From Alphaproteobacteria bacterium (GTDB taxonomy: Bacteria > Pseudomonadota > Alphaproteobacteria > ATCC43930 > CGMCC-115725): a stretch of 18,775 nucleotides of DNA. The stretch is taken from NCBI GenBank assembly GCA_028866355.1, contig JAGWIH010000011.1, positions 1 through 18,775 of the forward strand. Direction: 5' to 3'. The position numbers and the translations under genes were made by a program. Below the pieces are notes generated by a model. That model ran no database searches. It saw only the letters and a list, made by a program, of their open reading frames with translations, and had not been told where the DNA came from. Of this stretch, positions 6,757-15,246 are shown piece by piece; position 1 is the stretch's first letter; each line of letters begins with the position of its first letter.

Positions 6757-7959
6757 TCAGGCCGCGACGGTCGCGGTGACCGGCGCCGGCGCGGCGCTCA
6801 ACAATTCCTGATACACGGCGATCGTGCGCGCCACCATCACCGCCGTGGTGAAATTCGCCCGCACATGGGCGATCGCGCGGGTGGCGAGCTGCGCGCGACC
6901 CGGACCATCGAGCGCCAAGGCTTCCGCAATCGCCGCACTCAGCGCGTCGGCGTCGCTCGGCCGCGCCAACCATCCGGTCTGACCGGGCACCACCGTCTCG
7001 ACGGCGCCGCCGTGCGATGTCGCCACCACGGGCCGACCCATCGCTTGCGCCTCGACGATGACGCGGCCGAAACCTTCCGGCTCGGTCGAGGCCGACACGA
7101 CGACGTCGGCCAGCATGTATGCCGCCGGCATGTCGCGGCATTCGTCGAGGACGCGAAACGTGACGCTTGAGCCGGCGCGCCTGATTGCAGCGTCGAGCCG
7201 CGCGCGATATTTGGGATCGCCGCCGGCACCGACGATCAGCGTATGGACCTGCGGCCGATTGAGCCGCTTCATCGCCTCAATCAGGACGAAATGCCCTTTC
7301 CAGCGCGACAGCCGGCCCGGCAGCATCACCACCGGCACGCCGTCGGGCAGGCGCCACTCTTGCGCCAACCGGGCCATGCGCTCGGCACTGACTTTTTCCG
7401 GATCGAAGCGCGTCACGTCGACGCCGCGGTGAATCACGCGTAGACGTTCGCGCGGAATGCCGTAAGTGGCCGCGGCGTGATCGGCGACGAAATTGGAGTT
7501 GGCGATGACCAGCTCGCCCCCGGCCATCACCGCATTGTAGCGCCGCTTGAGCCAGGATTTGCTGCCGTAGGCGTTGTGGAAGGTGGTGAGAAAATGAACG
7601 CCGGCATTCTGGGCCGCGGCACGCGCGCTCCACGCCGGCGCCCGCGAGCGCGCATGGACGATATCGACTTCGTTCGCGCGGATGAACGCCGCGAGCCGCC
7701 CGACGTTGGCGTGTATGACGAACGGATTTTTCGATGCGAGCGGCAAGGAGAAATGCGTCGCACCCGCGCGCTCGAGCTCGCGCGTCATCGGACCGCCGGC
7801 GCTCGCCACCAATGAGCGCCAGCCGGCGGCCGCGAGCGCCGCCGCTACGTCGACCGTGCCACGTTCGACGCCGCCCGCGACCAGCGCAGGCAGAACCTGG
7901 AGGACAGTCGGGCGTCGTTTCACGTCCGCAGCCCGGATGCTAGGCTCGGCGTCCTTCAT
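6757..7959 (-). CDS. Glycosyltransferase family 4
   Basis: 400-aa GT-B retaining glycosyltransferase, likely acting in LPS core or other surface-polysaccharide assembly. The N-terminal acceptor domain has LQVLPALVAGGVERGTVDVA (20-39), the glycine-rich G-G-V-E-R-G turn typical of GT4. The C-terminal donor domain shows MLPGRLSRWKGH (212-223), VGAGGDPKYR and the E-x7-E nucleotide-sugar motif in EPEGFGRVIVEAQAMGRPVVAT (Glu295 and Glu303). ATG 7959 (MKDAEPSIRAADVKRRPTVLQ) is chosen over an in-frame TTG at 7995, which would run into the divergent hydrolase gene. GT9 follows at 14 nt. It is the first gene of the minus-strand run; its start is only 21 bp from the divergent gene, so its promoter must overlap that gene. 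Exact sugar unknown. Confidence 0.9.
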   Translation of the reverse strand: MKDAEPSIRAADVKRRPTVLQVLPALVAGGVERGTVDVAAALAAAGWRSLVASAGGPMTRELERAGATHFSLPLASKNPFVIHANVGRLAAFIRANEVDIVHARSRAPAWSARAAAQNAGVHFLTTFHNAYGSKSWLKRRYNAVMAGGELVIANSNFVADHAAATYGIPRERLRVIHRGVDVTRFDPEKVSAERMARLAQEWRLPDGVPVVMLPGRLSRWKGHFVLIEAMKRLNRPQVHTLIVGAGGDPKYRARLDAAIRRAGSSVTFRVLDECRDMPAAYMLADVVVSASTEPEGFGRVIVEAQAMGRPVVATSHGGAVETVVPGQTGWLARPSDADALSAAIAEALALDGPGRAQLATRAIAHVRANFTTAVMVARTIAVYQELLSAAPAPVTATVAA

Positions 7960-7980
7960 TAAGCATTCACCGGATCGACG

Positions 7981-8742
7981 ATGGCTGAATTGCAAAACCT
8001 TCCGCCGTCCATCTTAACACGCGAGGACGGCGCGACAATCGCCTACCATCGTCGTCGCGGCCGCGGCCCCGGCGTGATCTTTCTCGGCGGATTCATGTCG
8101 GACATGACCGGCACGAAAGCCGTCGCGCTCGACCGCTTCTGCGAATCGCGCCGTCAGGCCTTTCTCCGTTTCGATTATTTCGGCCACGGCCAGTCATCCG
8201 GCGCGTTCGCGGATGCCACCGTGAGCCGGTGGCGCGACGACGCGCTCGCGGTATTCGACACCTTGACCGATGGCCCGCAGATCCTGGTCGGATCGAGCCT
8301 CGGCGGCTGGATCATGCTGTTGCTCGCCGCCGCACGGCCGCAGCGGATCAAGGCGCTGATCGGCATCGCCGCAGCGCCCGACGCGACCGAGGATTTGATG
8401 TGGGCCCAGTTCCCGCCCGCGGTGCGCCAAACCATCGAACGCGACGGTTCGGCTCGAATTCCTTCGGCCTATAGCGAGCAAGGCTACCTCATTACACGCA
8501 AGCTGATCGACGATGGCCGGCAACACCTCATCATGCGATCGGCGATTCCATTCGACGGTCCGGTGCGCCTCCTCCACGGCATGCGCGACGATGACGTGCC
8601 GTGGCAGCGCAGCCTGGCGTTGGCCGAGCGCCTCGCCGCCGCCGATGTGCGGATCACGCTGGTCAAGGACGGGGATCACCGCCTGTCGCGCGACGCCGAT
8701 CTCGCGATGCTGATGCGGACGCTGGCCGCGCTGCTCGACTAG
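7981..8742 (+). CDS. Alpha/beta hydrolase, ABHD10-like
   Basis: 253-aa serine hydrolase with a complete alpha/beta fold. Visible elements: GVIFLGGFMSDMTGTKA (31-47, oxyanion-hole loop, a pattern shared with the ABHD10 group), FDYFGHGQSSG (64-74), the nucleophile elbow GSSLGG with Ser106, LLHGMRDDDVPW supplying the acid (likely Asp203), and DGDHRLS with His233. ABHD10 relatives hydrolyse thioesters or acyl-glucuronide-type esters; the substrate here is unknown. No signal peptide, so cytoplasmic. The ATG at 7981 has no strong SD. Divergent from the GT4 gene (21 bp between starts) and convergent with the AhpD-like gene, whose stop lies 3 bp away. The context gives no metabolic clue. Confidence 0.88.
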   Translation: MAELQNLPPSILTREDGATIAYHRRRGRGPGVIFLGGFMSDMTGTKAVALDRFCESRRQAFLRFDYFGHGQSSGAFADATVSRWRDDALAVFDTLTDGPQILVGSSLGGWIMLLLAAARPQRIKALIGIAAAPDATEDLMWAQFPPAVRQTIERDGSARIPSAYSEQGYLITRKLIDDGRQHLIMRSAIPFDGPVRLLHGMRDDDVPWQRSLALAERLAAADVRITLVKDGDHRLSRDADLAMLMRTLAALLD

Positions 8743-8745
8743 ACG

Positions 8746-9189
8746 TCAGTTGCGCAAGCTGGGCCGGAGCTCGAACCCGACGCCGAGACGATTGTAGGCG
8801 TTCATTGTTGCGATGACGAACGTCAGGTCGGCGAATTCCTTGTCGGAAAAGGCGCGCCGCGTTTCCTCGCGCAGCGCTTCGCTCGGCGGCTCGACCGGCA
8901 GCCGGGTCAGCGCCTCGGCCCAAGCGAGCGCGGCGCGTTCGCGTGGCGAAAAGAACGGCGCCTCGCGCCAAACCGTCATGTTGTAAAGCTTCTGCGGCTT
9001 CTCGCCGGCCGCGAGCAGATCGTGCGTGTGCAGATCGACGCAGTAGGCGCAGCCGTTGAGTTGCGATATGCGCAGATAAATCAGATCGACGAGCGTCGCC
9101 TCGATCGACGATTTGCGCATCAGTGTGTGCACGGCGCCGAGCGCGCGATAGGCGTCAGCGGCAAGCTCGCGGTAATTCGGATGTGCCAT
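8746..9189 (-). CDS. Carboxymuconolactone decarboxylase / AhpD-family protein
   Basis: 147-aa all-helical protein of the AhpD/CMD superfamily. The signature is LNGCAYCVDLHTHD (44-57), with the redox CxxC pair Cys47/Cys50 and the nearby His54, as in alkylhydroperoxidase AhpD-like proteins. AALAWAEALTRL and the C-terminal TFVIATMNAYNRLGVGFE complete the fold. The CxxC suggests a thiol peroxidase-type or thiol-relay activity rather than true decarboxylation, but the physiological substrate is not deducible. The start at 9189 (MAHPNYRELAADAYRA) is fixed by GAGGAG ending 6 nt upstream; the longer upstream frame is non-coding in character. It stands alone on the minus strand and diverges from the RND efflux operon. 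Confidence 0.92.
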   Translation of the reverse strand: MAHPNYRELAADAYRALGAVHTLMRKSSIEATLVDLIYLRISQLNGCAYCVDLHTHDLLAAGEKPQKLYNMTVWREAPFFSPRERAALAWAEALTRLPVEPPSEALREETRRAFSDKEFADLTFVIATMNAYNRLGVGFELRPSLRN

Positions 9190-9368
9190 CGGAAACTCCT
9201 CGCAACGGGACGGCTTAACGCTAGGACCGGCGACCGCGGTGCGACAACTCGTAATGCGGCAGCCCTGCCATGAAGCGCGGTTAACCGGCGGCACAAATGT
9301 CGTCGCGTAGAATTGACCGGAACGCGGGTGCGGCGGCGGCGAAATTGCCAGGGATAGACGCGCGCCTT

Positions 9369-9398
9369 CTGGCATATGACCGATAGGGTCGGTATAGT
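9369..9398 (+). promoter_or_regulatory. Possible promoter for the RND efflux operon
   Basis: In the 218-bp gap 9190-9407, CTGGCA (9369-9374), an 18-nt spacer and TATAGT (9393-9398) resemble a sigma70 promoter. A small inverted repeat ACCGA/TCGGT (9379-9383/9389-9393) lies in the spacer. Transcription would begin about 3 nt before ATG 9408, giving a nearly leaderless message or implying the internal ATG at 9453. Prediction by eye only. The rest of the gap shows nothing recognisable apart from the SD of the minus-strand gene. Confidence 0.35.
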
Positions 9399-9407
9399 GG
9401 GGAATCA

Positions 9408-10571
9408 ATGTTAAACTATTGGCGCCAAGGGCGCTTTTCGGGCTTGCGCCGCATGGCAGTCCTTGAAAAAACGGGCCATCGAATTCGTCTCGTGCGGTTG
9501 GGCGCGGCCGCCGCGATCGTCGCTGTCGCCGCCATCGGCTATGCCGTCCTGGCGCCATCGCGCGTCGCAACCGCACCGACACAGCCGCCAGTTCCAGTCG
9601 CGATTGCCGCCGTGACGCAGCAGCCGATGCCGGTGCGGATCGAGACCATCGGCACCGTGCAGACGATCGCCAATGTGGTCGTCAAGTCGCGCGTCGACGG
9701 CTACATCACCGACGTCCTCATCAAGGACGGGCAGTTCGTCAAGACCGGCGAGATCATGTTCAAGCTCGACGATCGCGCCGCACGCGCGCAACTCGAGCAG
9801 ATGAAGGCGCAGCTCGAAAACGCCAAGCGCGACGTGGCGCGTTACAAGCCGCTGGTGTCGCAACAGTTCGTCTCGCGCCAGGTTTACGACACGGCCGTGG
9901 CGAACGAGCAGGCACTCCAGGCGCAAGTCGACGATCTTCAGGCGCAGTTGAGCTATTACACGATCGTCGCACCGATCGACGGCCGCGCCGGCACGATCAA
10001 CATCAAGGCTGGCAACAGCATCAAGGCCAATGACCTGCCGTTCGTCACCATCAACCAGATTTCGCCGATCTATGTCGGGTTCACCTTGCCGCAATCGGAA
10101 TTGCCCGGCTTGCGCGACGCCATGGCGAAGGGACCAGTAACGGTCCAAGCGAAGCCGAACGGCGATGACGGTCCGGCGATCGCCGGCAAGCTTGCCTTCT
10201 TCGACAACAGTGTCGACGTCAATTCCGGCACGATCGCGGCGAAGGCGGTGTTCGAGAATTCGCAGCAGCGCCTCTGGCCCGGACAGTTTGTCAACGTCTC
10301 GGTGACCGAACGGGTCGATCCCGATGCGCTCACCGTGCCGGCGGCGGCCGTGCTCGTCGGCCAGAACACCTCGTACGTCTACGTGATCAAGGATGGCGGC
10401 ATCGCGCATATGCAGCCGGTAACGGTCGCGCGCACGATTGACGGCGTCAGCGTCATCAGCGCCGGGCTCACCGCCGGCGAGCGCGTGGCCACCGACGGCC
10501 AGCTGCGTCTGACCGACGGCAGCAAGGTCGAGATCCGCAGTCCCGGAGTAAAGCCGGACTCGCAGTCATGA
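9408..10571 (+). CDS. RND efflux periplasmic adaptor (membrane fusion protein)
   Basis: 387-aa adaptor that links an inner-membrane RND pump to an outer-membrane channel. An N-terminal membrane anchor spans about 32-49 (LGAAAAIVAVAAIGYAVLAP); no lipobox cysteine is present, so it is anchored rather than lipidated. Next come the first beta-barrel/lipoyl half (IETIGTVQTIANVVVKSRVDGYI, 78-100; VLIKDGQFVKTGEIMFKLDD, 103-122), an alpha-hairpin with heptads (125-185), the second lipoyl half (YYTIVAPIDGRAGTINIKAG), the beta-barrel and the membrane-proximal domain. It resembles MdtA/AcrA. Start: ATG 9408 follows a GGGGA about 5 nt upstream; ATG 9453 (MAVLEKTGHRIRLVRLG) is a credible alternative. Its stop overlaps the permease start as ATGA. 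Confidence 0.93.
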   Translation: MLNYWRQGRFSGLRRMAVLEKTGHRIRLVRLGAAAAIVAVAAIGYAVLAPSRVATAPTQPPVPVAIAAVTQQPMPVRIETIGTVQTIANVVVKSRVDGYITDVLIKDGQFVKTGEIMFKLDDRAARAQLEQMKAQLENAKRDVARYKPLVSQQFVSRQVYDTAVANEQALQAQVDDLQAQLSYYTIVAPIDGRAGTINIKAGNSIKANDLPFVTINQISPIYVGFTLPQSELPGLRDAMAKGPVTVQAKPNGDDGPAIAGKLAFFDNSVDVNSGTIAAKAVFENSQQRLWPGQFVNVSVTERVDPDALTVPAAAVLVGQNTSYVYVIKDGGIAHMQPVTVARTIDGVSVISAGLTAGERVATDGQLRLTDGSKVEIRSPGVKPDSQS

Positions 10572-13500
10572 CGTTGCCGGAGACCTGCATACGTCGTCCC
10601 GTGATGACGACGTTGCTGATGATGGCCTTCGTGATCTTCGGCTTGTTCGGTTACCGGCTGCTGCCGGTGGCGGCGATCCCGCAAGTCGATTTTCCCACCA
10701 TTGTGGTTTCGGCACAGCTGCCGGGCGCTTCGCCCGAAACCATGGCGTCGTCGGTGGCGACGCCGCTCGAACGCCAGTTCTCGACCATAGCCGGCCTCGA
10801 TTCGATGGTGTCAACGTCGGGCCAAGGCGTCACCAGCATCACGATGCAGTTCGACCTTAACCGCAACATCGACGGTGCGGCGCTCGACGTACAGGCGGCG
10901 ATGACCACCGCAGCCAAGCAACTGCCGGTCGAAATGACGACGCCGCCGAGCTTCCAGAAGGTCAACCCGGCCGATTTATCCGTCATCCTGCTGGCCCTGC
11001 ATTCCGATACGTTGCCGTTGTCGATGCTCGACGAATACGCCGAGACGATGATGGCCGAGCGCATCTCGACCCTGCCGGGCGTCGCGCTGGTCAACATCTT
11101 CGGCGCCGCGAAATACGCGCTCCGCGTCCAGGTCAATCCCGAGGCGCTGGCCGCCAAGGGCTTGACCTTGCAGGACGTTCAAAATGCCGTTGCCGCGGCC
11201 AATTCCAACACGCCGGTCGGCACGCTCATGGGGAGCGACCAGAGCTTTACGCTGCAAATGAAGCAGCATCATCGCGCGGCCGACTTCAAACCGATCATCA
11301 TCGCTTATCGCGACGGCGCACCGGTGCGGCTTCAGGACATCGCGACCGTCGCCGATAGCGTCGAAAACGATCAGGTCGCGGCCTGGTACAACGGTCAGCG
11401 CTCAATCATTCTCGGCATCCAGAAACAGCCCAACGCCAACACCATCGAGGTGGTGGATTCGATCAAGCGGCTGCTGCCGGTCTTCGAGGCGCAGCTGCCG
11501 GCGGCTGCCAAGCTCAACGTCATGGCCGATCGCTCGGTGTCGATCCGCAATTCGGTCAACGACGTCCAGTTCACGCTGATGCTGACGGCGTTTTTGGTCG
11601 TGATGGTGATCTATCTGTTCTTGCGCAACGCCACCGCGACGATCATTCCGGCGCTGGCGTTGCCGGTCTCGATCATCGGCACCTTCGCGGGCATGTACGT
11701 CATGGGCTACAGCATCGACAATCTGTCGCTGCTGGCACTGACGCTGTCCGTCGGCTTCGTCGTCGACGACGCCATCGTCATGCTTGAAAACATCGTGCGT
11801 CACGTCGAGCGCGGCGAGCGCGTGATGGATGCGGCCTTTCGCGGCTCGCGCGAGATCGGCTTCACCATCATATCGATCACCTTCTCGCTGGTGGCGGTGT
11901 TCATTCCGGTGCTGTTCATGGGCGGCATCGTCGGCCGCGTCTTCCGTGAATTCGCCGTCACCATCAGCATGACCATCCTGATCTCGGGCCTGGTGTCGCT
12001 GACTCTGACGCCGATGCTGTGTTCGCGGTTGCTGAAGCCGCACCATGAGGGAGAAAAGCAGTTCATCGTTCTGCGCTGGTCCGAGGTGGGTTTCGAAAAA
12101 CTGCGTGCCGGCTACGAATGGATGCTGATCCGCGTCATGCGACGCCGGCGCACAGTGCTCGGCATCACTATCCTGTCGGTCATCTTGAGTGCGGTGTTGT
12201 TCACGGTCGTGCCCAAGGGGTTCTTCCCGAGTGTCGACACCGGTTATCTATTCGCCTTTACCGAAGGGCCGCAGGACGCGTCCTTCCAGTCGATGGTCGA
12301 TCACCAGAAAATCGTCGCCAAAATCATCAGCGACGACCCCAACGTATCGGATGTCAGCTCGATCATCGGCGCGACCAATTTCAGCCCTGCGCTCAACAAC
12401 GGCCGTCTCTTCATCCAGTTGAAGCCGCGCAGCGAGCGCAACCTGACGGCCGATGAAGTCATCCAGGAACTGCGGCCGAAGCTGGCGACAGTGCCCGGCA
12501 TGCGCACATTCCTGCAAAGCCTGCAGGACATCCGGCTCGGCGGCCGCCTCTCGAAGAGCACCTATCAATACACATTGCAGGACGCCGATACCGACGAACT
12601 CTACCGGTACGCCACCGATATGGAAGGCCGCATCGCGCATCTGCCGGGCTTCCAGGACGTGAATTCGGACCTCCAGCTGCGCAACCGCCAGGCGATCGTT
12701 CATGTCGACACCGACAAGGCCGCATCGCTCGGCATCACGGTCGACCAGATCCGCAACACCTTTTACAGCGCCTTCGGTGCGCGGCAGATATCGACAATCT
12801 ACGAGCCATCGGACGATTACGAAGTCATCCTCGAGCTCGACAAGCGTTTCCAGCAATCGCCGTCAGATCTGTCCAAAATCTACCTGAAGAGCGCTACGGG
12901 TCAGACGGTGCCGCTCGGCGCGGTCGCGACGATCGCGTCCGGCGTCGGTCCCGTCACGGTCAACCACCAAGGCCAGCTGCCGTCGGTCACCATTTCGTTC
13001 AACTTGGCGCCCGGCGTGTCGCTCGGCGCCGCCGTCAACGCAATCAGCCGGCTCGAACGGCAGGTCAATTTGCCGGTCACGGTCAACACCGGCTTCCAAG
13101 GCAACGCCCAGGTCTTTCAGGCGGCACTCCAGGGCCAGGGCCTGTTGCTGACCGCGGCCCTCCTGGTGATCTACATCGTGCTCGGCATCTTGTATGAGAG
13201 CTACATCCATCCGATCACGATCCTATCCGGCTTGCCGGCCGCCGGGCTCGGCGCGCTCGGCACGCTGCTCGTGTTCCACGAGGACCTCAACATCATCGCG
13301 ATCATCGGCATCGTCATGCTCATCGGCATCGTCAAGAAGAACGCGATCATGATGATCGATTTTGCGCTTGAACGGCAGCGCGCCGGCGACGTCACCGCCG
13401 ATCAGGCAATGTTCGAGGCCTGCTTGCTCCGCTTCAGGCCGATCATGATGACCACCATGGCCGCGATCATGGGTGGATTGCCGATCGCCATCGGCTTCGG

Positions 13501-13705
13501 CGCTGGCTCCGAATTGCGCCGGCCGCTGGGTCTTGCCGTCGTCGGCGGCCTGATCGTGTCGCAGGCGCTGACGCTGTTCATCACGCCCGTAATTTATCTT
13601 TACCTCGAAAAGGTGCGGCTGTGGTTTGCGCCCGCCCATGCCGCGCCGGCACCCGCTCGCGGCGACACCGTCGATCGGGATCATGCTGCGCAGGCAGGCG
13701 AATAG
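10568..13705 (+). CDS. RND efflux transporter permease (MdtB/MdtC-like)
   Basis: 1045-aa inner-membrane proton/substrate antiporter of the RND-HAE1 type, normal length. The N-terminus (CIRRPVMTTLLMMAFVIFGLFGYRLLPVAAIPQVDFP) and the two repeated halves of TM helix plus large periplasmic loops are clear. TM4 carries the proton-relay pair Asp400-Asp401 in GFVVDDAIVMLENI. TM10 carries Lys924-Asn925 in IVKKNAIMMIDFALE, matching the AcrB relay residues. FLRNATATIIPALALPVSIIGTFA and VSLTLTPMLCSRLL resemble E. coli MdtB/MdtC more than AcrB. Only one permease is present, unlike the MdtBC heteromer. ATGA overlap with the adaptor; its last 23 nt overlap the following TPR gene. Substrate range is unknown and no outer-membrane factor lies in the window. 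Confidence 0.97.
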   Translation: MTLPETCIRRPVMTTLLMMAFVIFGLFGYRLLPVAAIPQVDFPTIVVSAQLPGASPETMASSVATPLERQFSTIAGLDSMVSTSGQGVTSITMQFDLNRNIDGAALDVQAAMTTAAKQLPVEMTTPPSFQKVNPADLSVILLALHSDTLPLSMLDEYAETMMAERISTLPGVALVNIFGAAKYALRVQVNPEALAAKGLTLQDVQNAVAAANSNTPVGTLMGSDQSFTLQMKQHHRAADFKPIIIAYRDGAPVRLQDIATVADSVENDQVAAWYNGQRSIILGIQKQPNANTIEVVDSIKRLLPVFEAQLPAAAKLNVMADRSVSIRNSVNDVQFTLMLTAFLVVMVIYLFLRNATATIIPALALPVSIIGTFAGMYVMGYSIDNLSLLALTLSVGFVVDDAIVMLENIVRHVERGERVMDAAFRGSREIGFTIISITFSLVAVFIPVLFMGGIVGRVFREFAVTISMTILISGLVSLTLTPMLCSRLLKPHHEGEKQFIVLRWSEVGFEKLRAGYEWMLIRVMRRRRTVLGITILSVILSAVLFTVVPKGFFPSVDTGYLFAFTEGPQDASFQSMVDHQKIVAKIISDDPNVSDVSSIIGATNFSPALNNGRLFIQLKPRSERNLTADEVIQELRPKLATVPGMRTFLQSLQDIRLGGRLSKSTYQYTLQDADTDELYRYATDMEGRIAHLPGFQDVNSDLQLRNRQAIVHVDTDKAASLGITVDQIRNTFYSAFGARQISTIYEPSDDYEVILELDKRFQQSPSDLSKIYLKSATGQTVPLGAVATIASGVGPVTVNHQGQLPSVTISFNLAPGVSLGAAVNAISRLERQVNLPVTVNTGFQGNAQVFQAALQGQGLLLTAALLVIYIVLGILYESYIHPITILSGLPAAGLGALGTLLVFHEDLNIIAIIGIVMLIGIVKKNAIMMIDFALERQRAGDVTADQAMFEACLLRFRPIMMTTMAAIMGGLPIAIGFGAGSELRRPLGLAVVGGLIVSQALTLFITPVIYLYLEKVRLWFAPAHAAPAPARGDTVDRDHAAQAGE

Positions 13706-14498
13706 AGCCGTACTATTATTGGTTCTACCGTTGCTGATCGGCGCCGCGCCGGCGCCCGTGCCCGTCATTCCGGTGCTGCCGCCGTCGCAGCGCTATGATT
13801 CCTGCCTGGCGGACGCAAAGCGCGAGCCCGCGGCGGCGTTCAAGGCCGCCGAGGATTGGCGCGCGCTCGGCGGCGGATTTCCCGCCCAACATTGCGCGGC
13901 GATCGCCCTCATCGGGCTCAAGCGCTATGCCGAGGCGGCGCAACGTCTCGAGGCACTCGCCAGCCAGATGATGGGCGAGCCGGCGGAGCTGCGCGGCGAC
14001 GCGCTCGACCAAGCGGGCCAGGCTTGGCTGCTCGCCGATCAACCCGATCGCGCCAAGACCGCATTCGATGCCGCGCTCAGCTTCGTGCCGCACAATCCGG
14101 AATTTTTGATCGACCGCTCCGAAGCGCTGGCCGATGGCGGCCATTATTGGGAAGCGATCGACGATCTCAACCGCGCGCTCGAAGCCGATCCAAAGAACGT
14201 CGACGCGTTGGTGTTCCGCGCCTCGGCCTATCGTCACGTCGGCGGGGCCGACGCGCTCGAACTCGCGCAGGCCGACGCCACACACGCCCTCGCCTTGTCA
14301 CCAAACTCGGTGCCGGGCCTGCTCGAGCGGGGCAACATAAGGCGGCTGCGCGGCGACAACGCCGGCGCCCAAACCGATTGGCAGCGGGTCATCGCCCTCG
14401 CGCCGACGTCGGAGGCGGCAAAGGACGCGCGAGACAATCTGGCGCATATCGACGACAACCCGCTGGTCACGGGCAGTCCGCAGACGCCGCCGCGCTGA
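13683..14498 (+). CDS. Exported tetratricopeptide-repeat protein
   Basis: 271-aa protein with an N-terminal Sec signal (MLRRQANRAVLLLVLPLLIGAAPA, cleavage after about residue 24), a proline/valine-rich linker, and TPR-like helix pairs over most of the rest (e.g. AIALIGLKRYAEAAQRLEAL, QAWLLADQPDRAKTAFDAAL, SEALADGGHYWEAIDDLNRAL, NIRRLRGDNAGAQTDWQRVIAL). Two cysteines (41 and 71) could form a periplasmic disulfide. ATG 13683 is chosen because the signal peptide begins there; an upstream in-frame start at 13626 would add 19 Arg/Pro-rich residues inside the permease gene. The 23-nt overlap with the pump gene suggests translational coupling, so it may scaffold or assist the efflux system, but this is inference. 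Specific function unknown. Confidence 0.88.
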   Translation: MLRRQANRAVLLLVLPLLIGAAPAPVPVIPVLPPSQRYDSCLADAKREPAAAFKAAEDWRALGGGFPAQHCAAIALIGLKRYAEAAQRLEALASQMMGEPAELRGDALDQAGQAWLLADQPDRAKTAFDAALSFVPHNPEFLIDRSEALADGGHYWEAIDDLNRALEADPKNVDALVFRASAYRHVGGADALELAQADATHALALSPNSVPGLLERGNIRRLRGDNAGAQTDWQRVIALAPTSEAAKDARDNLAHIDDNPLVTGSPQTPPR

Positions 14499-14509
14499 TC
14501 GTCGGCGCG

Positions 14510-15178
14510 TCAGAAATCCAGATCGGCGTAGTGCTTCGGCGGCGGCGCGCCCGGAATGTGGTCCGCCAGCAGCGGCCGGAAGGCCGGGCGCGATTTAACC
14601 CGCGCGTACCATTCCTTCGCCGGCTCGTGCGCGTCCCACGGCACGTCGCCAAGATAATCGACAACCGAAAGGTGCGCCGCCGCCGCGATGTCGCCGAGCG
14701 AGAAATGATCGCCGGCGAGCCAGCGCCGCCGTTCGGCGAGATAGGTGATGTATTCGAGGTGATAGGCGAGATTGGATTTTGCAGCCCGCAGCACGGTCGA
14801 ATCCGGCGTGCCGATGCCGAGGAACCGTTTCATGATCTTTTCGGTCACCAGGCCGTCGGTCACTTCGCTGTTCATCTTGTGATCGAACCACGATGCCACG
14901 CGCCGAACCTCGGCGCGGTCGACCGGATTCAATCCGATCAGCAGCTTGTCGCGATAGACCTCGTCGAGATATTCGGCGATCGGCCACCCGCCAGCCAGAA
15001 CCGTCCCGTCCGGTTCGATCAGCACGGGCACCTCGCCGGCGGGATTGAGCGCGAGAAATTCGGCGCGTCGTTCCCAGGTCTTTTCGACCTTCATGGAGAA
15101 CTCGAGTCCCTTCTCGCCGAGCACCAGGCGAATGGCGCGCGAGAAGGGCGATAGCCACAGATGATAAAGGACGCGCAT
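14510..15178 (-). CDS. fzlA: GST-fold protein, FzlA-like
   Basis: 222-aa glutathione S-transferase fold protein. The thioredoxin-like N-terminal domain starts RVLYHLWLSPFSRAIRLVLGEKGLEF, with NPAGEVPVLIEPDGTVLAGGWPIAEYLDE giving the cis-Pro and the Ser/Glu turn. The helical C-domain has KSNLAYHLEYITYLAERRRWLAGDHFSLGDIAAAAHLSVVDYLGDV. The ending FRPLLADHIPGAPPPKHYADLDF matches the extended acidic tail I associate with FzlA, the alphaproteobacterial GST-like protein that binds FtsZ and supports cell constriction in Caulobacter; the symbol is given from memory of that pattern and is tentative. Otherwise call it an uncharacterised GST. The NDUFA9-like gene lies 68 nt upstream on the same strand. 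Convergent with the TPR gene (11 bp between stop codons). The SD is weak. Confidence 0.8.
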   Translation of the reverse strand: MRVLYHLWLSPFSRAIRLVLGEKGLEFSMKVEKTWERRAEFLALNPAGEVPVLIEPDGTVLAGGWPIAEYLDEVYRDKLLIGLNPVDRAEVRRVASWFDHKMNSEVTDGLVTEKIMKRFLGIGTPDSTVLRAAKSNLAYHLEYITYLAERRRWLAGDHFSLGDIAAAAHLSVVDYLGDVPWDAHEPAKEWYARVKSRPAFRPLLADHIPGAPPPKHYADLDF

Positions 15179-15246
15179 GCCGGCCTATGATAACGCCACC
15201 CGGCGCGCGCCGTCAGTCGCAGGCTGCGCCGTGTCTTGGCCCGGCG

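Noticed and set aside
6743..7141. N-terminal extension of the GT9 frame up to 7141
   Set aside because: It overlaps the GT4 gene on the same strand in another frame and is Arg/Gly-rich; the GT9 fold starts right at GTG 6742.
9379..9393. Inverted repeat ACCGA-N5-TCGGT as a defined regulator operator
   Set aside because: Arms of 5 bp are too short to be significant alone, and no regulator gene is adjacent; mentioned only with the promoter candidate.
9190..9582. N-terminal extension of the AhpD-like frame up to 9582
   Set aside because: A strong GAGGAG sits 6 nt before ATG 9189, and the extension overlaps the divergent RND adaptor gene.
11402..12046. 214-codon minus-strand open frame within the RND permease gene
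   Set aside because: His/Asp/Arg-rich antisense shadow of the permease; no family resemblance.
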